From Lasiodiplodia sp. COLG20 (Eukaryota; Ascomycota; Dothideomycetes; Botryosphaeriales; Botryosphaeriaceae): DNA of 64,000 nucleotides. The stretch lies in NCBI GenBank assembly GCA_009801085.1, contig VNWV01000045.1, positions 1-64,000 on the forward strand, given 5' to 3'. The notes below the pieces were generated by a model. It saw only the letters and a program-made list of their open reading frames with translations. It was not told where the DNA came from and did no database searches. The translations under genes were made by a program, and so were the position numbers. Of this stretch, positions 56,802 to 64,000 are shown piece after piece (the first letter of the stretch is position 1; each line of letters begins with the position of its first letter).

Positions 56802-57947
56802 ATGACCCGAGTGTTGCTTACTGGAGGGAGTGGCTTCATCGCCACTCACGTCCTCAAGGTTCTCCTTGAACGCGGGTGAGTGTCTCCGGGCTCAGAGCAT
56901 CAATAGTGAAGTTTTGACCATGCCTATAGCTACTCGGTAGTCGTCACTGTACGCAGTGAGGCGAAGGCAAACAGCATCAGGTCCGTCCATCCCGAATTTG
57001 GGAAGGATAAACTCGATTCTGTTATCGTCAAGGACATCGCTGTGGAGGGTGCTTTTGATGAAGCGGTGAAGTCCGACCCACCGTTCGACGTTGTTATCCA
57101 CACCGCCAGCCCTTTTCATTACAACGTCACCGATATACAGAAACAGCTGTTGGATCCTGCGATCATTGGCACGACCGGCATTCTGAGGTCGATTCAGAAG
57201 CATGCTCCTACTGTTAAGAAGGTAGTAATCACGTCTTCGTTCGCCACAATCATGAATCCATTTAAAGGCGATTGGCCCGAGCACACGTACTCGGAGAGCG
57301 ACTGGAACCCCCTCACACCGGAGCAGGCGTTGGAAAATCCTTTTGCTGGTTACGCAGGTAAGCACGGTGAAGAAAGGAAGTGAAAGGCTTTACCACATCA
57401 GATGCTAAAAGACGAAATGCCTATAGCTAGCAAAGCCCTCGCCGAGCGCGCAGCCTGGGACTTCGTCGAAAAGGAGAAACCCAACTTCTCTCTTACCACC
57501 ATGTGCCCTCCTTGGGTGTTCGGTCCCGCCCTCCAAGAAGTCCAGTCCTTCGACACTCTCAACACCTCGAATCAACACATCGCGTCATTCCTGCTGGGCA
57601 AGTACAAAGACGAGATCCCGCCCACCCCCGTGTTCCTATGGGTCGACGTACGCGACCTTGCCATGGGCCACGTTTTGGCAGTGGAAAAACCAGATGCAGC
57701 CTCCAAGAGGTTTTTCTTCGTAGCCGGATACTTCACGAACAGAGGCATTGCGGACATCCTCAGGAAGAACTTCTCCCACTATGAGAGCAAGCTGCCCTCT
57801 CAGGAGGTGCAAGGCGGGGGCTTCCCAGCCGGTGGATTGTACAAGATCGATAACACGCGGGTTAAGGAAGTGTTGGGAATCGAGTTCACGCCGCTCGAAC
57901 AATGTGTAGTGGACACTGCCAAGTCTTTCAAGGCTCTTGGCCTGTGA
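56802..57947 (+). CDS. Gre2-like NAD(P)-dependent carbonyl reductase (extended SDR)
   Basis: Three exons (56802-56875, 56930-57357, 57427-57947; introns 54 and 69 bp) give 340 residues, the size of yeast Gre2 (342). The Rossmann motif TGGSGFIATH is at residues 7-16. The catalytic Tyr and Lys form the YAASK motif, created across the second splice, and ITSSF supplies the Ser. HTASPFHYN and PPWVFGP are typical of the dihydroflavonol-reductase-like extended SDRs. It should reduce ketones or aldehydes with NADPH in the cytosol. Whether it belongs with the DIT1/PvcA genes cannot be told from sequence. Confidence 0.9.
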
Positions 57948-59784
57948 ATGATTGGCTCGCTATCTCTTGTAGCTAGTTAGGCATTGTTACAGGATCAAAG
58001 CCACGGTGTTGTTTCAAGTGTCACGACCGAGGCCATCGGCACTGTGCTGCTGCAAGCAACTCTACTACATGCATTTGAATTCCCCCTCCCTGAAAACCTC
58101 TGGAGAACTCCGTGAACATTTTAAGCACCTGGTTTGGTTTTCGTGTTCGGCGGATTGCGAATCGCCGAATCCCGACAGGCGCTTGCAGTTGCATACGGGG
58201 AGGTGCTTACAGCTGCATCCCGAAAGGCGCTTGCAGTTGCCCATGTTGCACACTACATATAATGCTAATTGTGTAGGTTAAAAAAGATAAGCCGCGGCTT
58301 CAAATAATTGGCTAGAAATTATGGGCACACTCTCGCGACTATGCCGTTATTGAACAAGATGCGTTGCAGAATACGCACGGACCCCGTGTTGGTGGGCGTC
58401 GGCAACTGTCACGGCATCTCCCATTATTGCACCATGCCGAGGAAAACCGATATTCGGCCGCTGGGGTGAAATTCTATTCAAAGGGGATATTGGGAAGGTG
58501 TGGAGCGAACGGGGTGAGTTACGAGCAATTCTTCCTTGGAGCGGTGCACTCGCTTTGCTGTGTAGTCTGACATGGCCATCCAGCACATCACCAAAATGAC
58601 GGCATCTGTCAGAGGCACAGGATCCGTCGTTACGGCCGTAAACAAGTATCATCCGCGGCTGGTATACTTTGATTACATCGATTTGACGCTTGCATTAGGA
58701 AGAGGCTTATCGTATGCAATTTTCACGCACACATCGTAGTGGGCAAGAGGACAACGCGTTGGTGCAGAGCAGTCAATTTCAGATGAGCTGCCGGAGTGAG
58801 AACTTCACCTGCACCATCGCTAGACATACAGACGTCCACACGAGAGCGGCAGCCCAAGATGAGCAGGGTCCAAGAAACACTCTTTTAGAAGTGCAGACAT
58901 GGTTGCGTGGGTCAAGTGCCCCTTGTGGGGCGGCGAAGGGGTAGAGCCTCATGGAAAAGACGTGTTTTTCGGTAAGCTGGCGGTGGAGGTGGGTTGAATA
59001 GTGACATCAGGTGGTATGACAACTTCGAGAGTGCGTTGTGTAGAAGTACCCGATCCAACCAAGCTTAGCTAACTGTGGCAAGCATAACCAACAGGGTGAT
59101 CCAATACATGCCAAAGGGAGACGGAGCGAGAAGTAGGAGTGAAACGGAGCAATACCGAGCGGTAGAAATGGGGAGGAGTGATGAAGAGAGGGAGACGAAG
59201 GAGAAGGGAACGTGTTCGTATTTTTGCGCGCGAAGCAGGCAGTACAATGCACAAATTTTAAGAACCATTTATGCGTTCATGAGTTCTGGTAAGACGCTCC
59301 TATGCAATGCCTTGTTGAGATATTGATCAAGTTGTGCAATCACGTAAAGTTGTCAGGTGATCGAGGCTTGTTGCATACATACCTGGATAGATATGCACGC
59401 AAAAATCTCCCTCAATAGCAAGACAGACTTCTTGGCGTTTCTGCTGAGGGAGCATCGGAATTTCTGCTGAAATAATGCTAATGGTAATCCCGTCAGCAGA
59501 AACTCATTGTCAAGTATTGCTAGTTGTGGACCGCTATTCACATTGCAGAATGAGATAAAGTCTTCTTTTTAAGTCCACGACGAATGCAAGCAGCAAACCT
59601 ATCCTACATGGAACCCCCCGCCAACAACTCTCAATGGAATGAATATAAGACAAATTTCGCTTCCGAACTGCATTTCTCGTGGCTTAAGACGCACTAAGCT
59701 TGGCGCCTTTGGCTTGGGTGTCGTGCGGATCAGCTCGTAGAGTGGGGCTCCTATATAAGAGCAGTCCTCGACATGACTATATCA
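57948..59784. other. Gene-free 1.8 kb with a short tandem repeat
   Basis: Three 24 bp units (AGGCGCTTGCAGTTGCAT type) occupy 58177-58244. Short frames on both strands lack domains or splice structure. No tRNA or rRNA piece was recognised. Confidence 0.5.
58177..58244. repeat. Three 24 bp tandem repeats
   Basis: Units begin at 58177, 58201 and 58225, with a few substitutions each. The last is incomplete. Confidence 0.8.
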
Positions 59785-61098
59785 TTAAGCAAATACTATC
59801 GATACATCGGCCAATTGTAACAGACCCACGAATTGACTAGTGTATTGGCAATTGAACGGAAAGTCGTATGGGTGAGTCTCCGGAGTCAGCCAACCTTGAG
59901 TGTTCCTCACGATCTGAACCTTGACAAGATGGGGAAAGCAGTTTTCTTTATGTCGCGCAAGACCAGAGAGCCATTCGAATAACTCTCTTGCTTCCGCACT
60001 TGGCGCACAGGTTTCTTCCTCATCGTCGAGTACTTGGAACCAGGGGAAATCCACCTCGACGTGCAAGATGAGCTCCTCAAGCGAAAGTGGCAAACGTGTG
60101 TGGACCGGAGGATTACGGGCTTCATTCGTTAGAGAATACTCGTCTGAAAATTGCATGAGCATCGCTAGTGGTATGTTCAGCCGTCGTAGCTTCGAGAATG
60201 ACTGGAACGCCTCTTCCTGGAGAGGCTCAAGATCGGAAAAGACGTCAGAGTATGATACGCTAATGTATAGATCCTCGAGGCTGCGCTGTACTGCTTTCAC
60301 AGTGCCCAGAATCTTGGACATCGTGAGGCTGCCGTCACCGGAGTCATACGCGTAACGGTTGAGGCCGTCGGCTATGGCAACCGAGAAGTGAAGCACCTGC
60401 AAGTCCGTCGGCCATCTGAGAAGATCGGCTACCTCCTCGCTCAGGGGCCCGCAGTCGGTGAATGCCAGTCGGGTCACGTTGGATGTTCCAGGCTGATGAC
60501 AGTCGAGTGGGACGGGGCAGTTGAGACGGAGCATGGAGACAATCTCCACGGACTTCACTGTCTGAATTTGGAAAAGCTTCAACAGCTGAGAGAAGTCCGG
60601 GTTCTTGTGGAGGCAGCCAGTGACGGGTACTGTCAGCGAACTGAGCTGTGGTACAGTGAATGGAACTGCCGAATCCAGCCGCGGGATGGAGAGGTGGAGA
60701 TTGTGCAGTGACGCAGACTCAGAGAGCATGGCGGTAACGTGTTTGACCACCTCATCATGCTGACTGTTGGCGTCGGTGATACTTTTCGGAAGCTCGTCCC
60801 AGGCGTGTGGATTTCCATGGTTCCAGCGAAAGCAGACACGTTGAACAGCGGAACGCCAGCCGGCCCACGTCAGTAGAGTGTCGCGGAATAGTGTCAAGTT
60901 GCCAATACTCGTTCCAGCGTGGCAACGATGAGGAACGGAGCCGCTACGGTATGAAATGTCGCGAAAGAGAGCCTTGTGCGCCTCTGTACAGCAGGTGCGA
61001 GAAACAAGGGCAAGTGCCTTCAGTGTTGGCGGCGAACAGTACTGAGTGACATGAGCCCATATCTCGGGAGGAAGTTCAAGCCACGGATGAGATGACAT
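59785..61098 (-). CDS. F-box protein
   Basis: A single exon of 437 residues from the ATG at 61098 (MSSHPWLELPPEI). An upstream in-frame ATG at 61197 would add 33 unstructured residues. The F-box is at about residues 4-46 (LELPPEIWAHVTQYCSPPTL then LALVSRTCC). The rest has irregular Leu-rich segments (LSSLTVPVTGC, LEELILHVEV) that may form degenerate leucine-rich repeats. F-box proteins link substrates to SCF ubiquitin ligase through Skp1; the target is unknown. Fungal genomes carry many such fast-evolving singletons. Confidence 0.8.
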   Translation of the reverse strand: MSSHPWLELPPEIWAHVTQYCSPPTLKALALVSRTCCTEAHKALFRDISYRSGSVPHRCHAGTSIGNLTLFRDTLLTWAGWRSAVQRVCFRWNHGNPHAWDELPKSITDANSQHDEVVKHVTAMLSESASLHNLHLSIPRLDSAVPFTVPQLSSLTVPVTGCLHKNPDFSQLLKLFQIQTVKSVEIVSMLRLNCPVPLDCHQPGTSNVTRLAFTDCGPLSEEVADLLRWPTDLQVLHFSVAIADGLNRYAYDSGDGSLTMSKILGTVKAVQRSLEDLYISVSYSDVFSDLEPLQEEAFQSFSKLRRLNIPLAMLMQFSDEYSLTNEARNPPVHTRLPLSLEELILHVEVDFPWFQVLDDEEETCAPSAEARELFEWLSGLARHKENCFPHLVKVQIVRNTQGWLTPETHPYDFPFNCQYTSQFVGLLQLADVSIVFA

Positions 61099-61197
61099 GG
61101 CGGTTGAAGTTACAGGAGGATCGGGTGTTGGAGAGGCTTTGAAGTAAGGAGCGTTGCTGTAAGGGATGGGGACAAACGAAAGGTTTTTGTTGCGCAC

Positions 61198-62492
61198 AAA
61201 ACAGCCTCATCGCCTGACCTATTCTCCGGATTCCTGCACGCTAAAGACAGAATTCGGGGCCAGAACGCCGTCGCGACGAGACAAAGCCCTGCATCATTTC
61301 CCGTGTGCGACGTGGCCAATCAGAAAAGCTCCTTCGACAAATGCGGGGCTACGGAGCTGTTCAGCCACAGCTACGGTGGAACTGCATGGAGCGGAATGCG
61401 GGATTTCAAGCTCACGCTAAAATCGTCGTACCTGCATCCTATCCATATCACAGCATATGATGTAAGAGCCCAGCTCTCCCGATCTCACGCCGCTAAAGAT
61501 ATTATGTCCGGCTTACGTTGGTAGTTTGTTTCAATGTATGGTCGTGAATTCAAGTCTTAAATGCGAATAATCACGTCTAGAGATTGGATTAAAGTGCCTG
61601 TGCAGAAGTAATTGGCGACCTTTGCGAAGGTTACACTTAGAGGGACAAATCCTTGTGTCCTCCGCTGCGACCCGATCCCACAGGATCAATGCAACGTGGA
61701 AGTCAGCCCCCTCTGTTTCTAGAACAGTATCCGTTTCCGTCAAGCAATACACCCGGTAACACTAAGCTTACGTCCACCTTGCCTCACGTCGGTTAAATAT
61801 TTAGCCAGCAGTTTGAATCGGGTAAACACGACAAAAAGATGAATAAAATCTGTTATTTAAGTAGTGTATGAGAACTATGGAAGACCTCTCTTATTAAGAG
61901 CCGTGATAATGAAAGACGCCGTCTCTAGTGGGCCGGAGTTGGAAACCAAGTAACTCAGTGGTTTTGAATCAGTCATGATCAGGATATTACCGTCGCCTGG
62001 ACTAGTAATCCACGTTGGCAGAATTGGATTGAGGTGGCTGCTCAGAAGCTGTTCAAACAAAATTCCTTACTACAATGAGACCTACTCGGGCCCAGAAAAA
62101 GTCTTATATGACAGCCGAAGATTTAGTTTGTGCCATCTTTACTGGGGATAATCTATGCCTGAAATGGACTCAGTCAGGCTCCGTTCAGCTTGCAGTACAC
62201 TTCTGTGGTGGTCGAAGTGCAACAAAGGTGACTTGCACACGAGAAATCTTTCTTTCGTATCACCAACGAAAGATACCTTGTCACAATCCTATGGAAAGGT
62301 TCCAACAATCCTTTTCAAATGTTCCTCCCTGGTCATGACGGGGTTGTATTAAAACGGCAAGCTTCTCCCCAAGTTTGGCCGTTATCCAACGCATGCAGAA
62401 TACTCTTTTGGCCTCGATCCCCACATCAACTGGTTCATTTGAACAGTTTGGACGGTTCAGACAGCCTCTTCTCGGCTGCCTAAACTATCCTC
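61198..62492. other. Intergenic, no gene seen
   Basis: Normal base composition. Two loosely similar stretches (ATTGGATTAAAGTGCCTGTGCAGAAG near 61577 and AATTGGATTGAGGTGGCTGCTCAGAAG near 62023) hint at an old duplication. No coding or RNA gene is supported. Confidence 0.45.
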
Positions 62493-64000
62493 ATGGCCTT
62501 CCTTTTTACTGTACTTCCCCCCGCAGTCTCGGGCCAAGCCTATGACGCATCTTCCTCGCGTCATATGACGGAATATGCAAACCCGAGCAGTACAATTTCG
62601 ACCTTTGCCTCGTTCACTTCACATGAATCCTACCAGATGAGTTCGAGCCCCATAGAGGACACGACTTGTACACACTCTTCATTTTTTACGGATTGGATAA
62701 ACTCCGATGAGGCTGTCACCTCCGACACTTTCATAGTAAGCAACCCCACCGCTTCAGTTTTTGAATATGGTTCAAAAGAAGCTCTTATCGTCACACTGGA
62801 CACATCCACTGAAAGGGCCGCCGCCAATTTGTCACTTGAACCTTCTCCGGGTTCAATCTCAGCTGTTATCTCTGACGCTTATCCAACAGACCACCCCCGC
62901 TTTGTCTTTTGGATCGGACTCGAGGGCAGGTTCTGCTCCTGCCTCGAGCACATCTATCGAACCCCACATGACGAGCATTGTCCTCGATGGGACTACCACT
63001 ACTTTGTTCTTTGGTTCTTATTCGAATTCAGCGTCCGGATCTATTGTTTTTCCTACCCCAAGCTCGACTTCCACCACTGATGGCTTCATGACAATCCTCG
63101 GAACTTCTGGGGAAGTCACTCCTGTGGCCAGCTCGACTGCCGATACAGATGGCTTTACGCCGAGTCCATCATTCATCACCATGACAGACAGTGTAGTGTC
63201 TACGACAGACACTGGGGCAACCATTCCCCTTACAGCCACGTCAATTGCTGAGACAGATGGACCTGAGTTGAGCCAATCATTGACCACTACGGAGGATGGT
63301 GGAGTATCTGTTAGAGATGGTGGTGAATTTACAACTGATGGTGCAACATCCGCAGCAGACGGTGGAGCGACTACGACAGAGAATTCAGTGTCTTCAACAG
63401 ATATTGCAACGTCTACCATAGACACGGAGCCAGTCATCTCTTCCACACCCAACTCGGTTCCTGAGACGGATTTTCCAGTTACGGCTAGTTCGACATTCAA
63501 CACGACGGGAGATAGTGGAGCATCTACGACAGACGTTGGGTCAACCATTCCTCCAGCAGATACCTGGACTGTCGGGACAGATTTACCTGCCACGGCTGTC
63601 TCATCATCCATCTCCGCGGCAGACAATGGAACATCTACGACAGATGCACTTCCTACGGATAGTTCGATTGTTGGAACAGATAATCCATCCACGGCCAGTT
63701 TATTATTTACCACCACGGCAGACGTGGGAGTGTCTATGACAGAAAATGGGACAGACAGTTCGTTTATCGGTACAGATGTCTCAACCACGGGTAGCCCATC
63801 GCTCACAACTACAACAAATGCCGAGACTTCCACGACAGACGTTGGAGCTTCTACGACAGACGCTGGAGTTTCCACAACACACGCATTTCCTACGGAGACG
63901 CATCAACATTCTACGGCTCAGACAGGGCAAGGATCTGACAGCGGTGTTATCCCAACTACGGCTAATCCTGGACCAGTTACTACCCCTCCTATCAGCCCCA
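62493..64000 (+). CDS. Ser/Thr-rich mucin-like secreted protein, partial
   Basis: An ATG at 62493 opens a signal-peptide-like start (MAFLFTVLPPAVSGQ). A Ser/Thr-rich, cysteine-poor protein follows. From about 62930 to the end of the window the coding frame is shifted by one and stays open, with repeated STTD and TTD.G motifs and many Thr and Ser suited to O-glycosylation. The first frame ends at 63080. An intron joining them is likely; one option removes about 62793-62892, but the sites are not certain, and a frameshift cannot be excluded. Such proteins are usually wall or surface mucins or adhesins. The 285-residue minus-strand frame over 63018-63875 is a mirror of the repeats. The 3' end lies beyond the window. 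Confidence 0.65.

Noticed and set aside
58347..58652. Possible rRNA or conserved protein fragment
   Set aside because: A few phrases looked familiar, but no rRNA core motif or protein family could be matched, so nothing is called.
63018..63875. Minus-strand 285-residue Val/Ser-rich frame
   Set aside because: Mirror of the Thr/Ser repeat frame on the plus strand, which continues to the window end with a more natural mucin composition.
1..64000. CRISPR array, tRNA or rRNA genes
   Set aside because: No regularly spaced repeats of CRISPR type were seen, CRISPR is not expected in a fungus, and no tRNA or rRNA signature was recognised on either strand by eye.

Overview
The window is the left end of a chromosome from a filamentous ascomycete (Pezizomycotina, probably Sordariomycetes). 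Signs are 19 perfect CCCTAA telomere repeats at base 1, intense C:G-to-T:A decay in TA context typical of repeat-induced point mutation (RIP), 45-70 bp introns with GT..AG ends, and fungus-specific families (HET, Zn2Cys6, DIT1/PvcA, BBE-type oxidase, F-box). All functional calls come from reading translations by eye. No database search was possible.

Region 1 (1-14.0 kb) is telomere followed by gene-free AT-rich DNA. It holds a RIP-ruined Ty3/Gypsy chromovirus without a visible 5' end, a 4.7 kb direct tandem copy of its 3' two thirds, and an inverted third fragment. Decay runs into the 3' end of the first gene, an amidohydrolase, whose conserved C-terminus is lost.

Region 2 (14.0-29.3 kb) is an accessory gene block: the broken 6-MSA-decarboxylase-like amidohydrolase, a secreted BBE-type FAD oxidase, a HET protein, an asparagine synthetase flanked by short direct repeats, a sugar transporter, and two divergent small cysteine-rich secreted proteins. 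A dead Zn2Cys6 fragment lies between the last two.

Region 3 (29.3-35.6 kb) is a GC-rich gene graveyard. It has long homopolymers, a minisatellite, several perfect or near-perfect inverted repeats, and fragments of an APC-type permease, a CENP-X/MHF2-like gene and an ABC transporter. One 30 bp inverted duplication is a templated insertion inside the ABC relic.

Region 4 (35.7-43.3 kb) looks like a compact tricarboxylate cluster: a PrpF/Adi1-type isomerase, a Zn2Cys6 regulator, a mitochondrial tricarboxylate carrier and a Dal5-type MFS transporter. CCGCGG-centred palindromes recur in their promoters, and full TCCCGCGGGA-type sites were seen only here.

Region 5 (44.2-58 kb) carries a PaxM-like FAD monooxygenase with a C-terminal membrane anchor, a monocarboxylate-type MFS transporter, two tandem DIT1/PvcA (isocyanide-synthase-type) genes, a second HET protein, a zinc alcohol dehydrogenase and a Gre2-like reductase. 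It may be an isocyanide-type gene cluster. Region 6 (58-64 kb) has an F-box protein and a Ser/Thr-rich mucin-like secreted protein running off the window.
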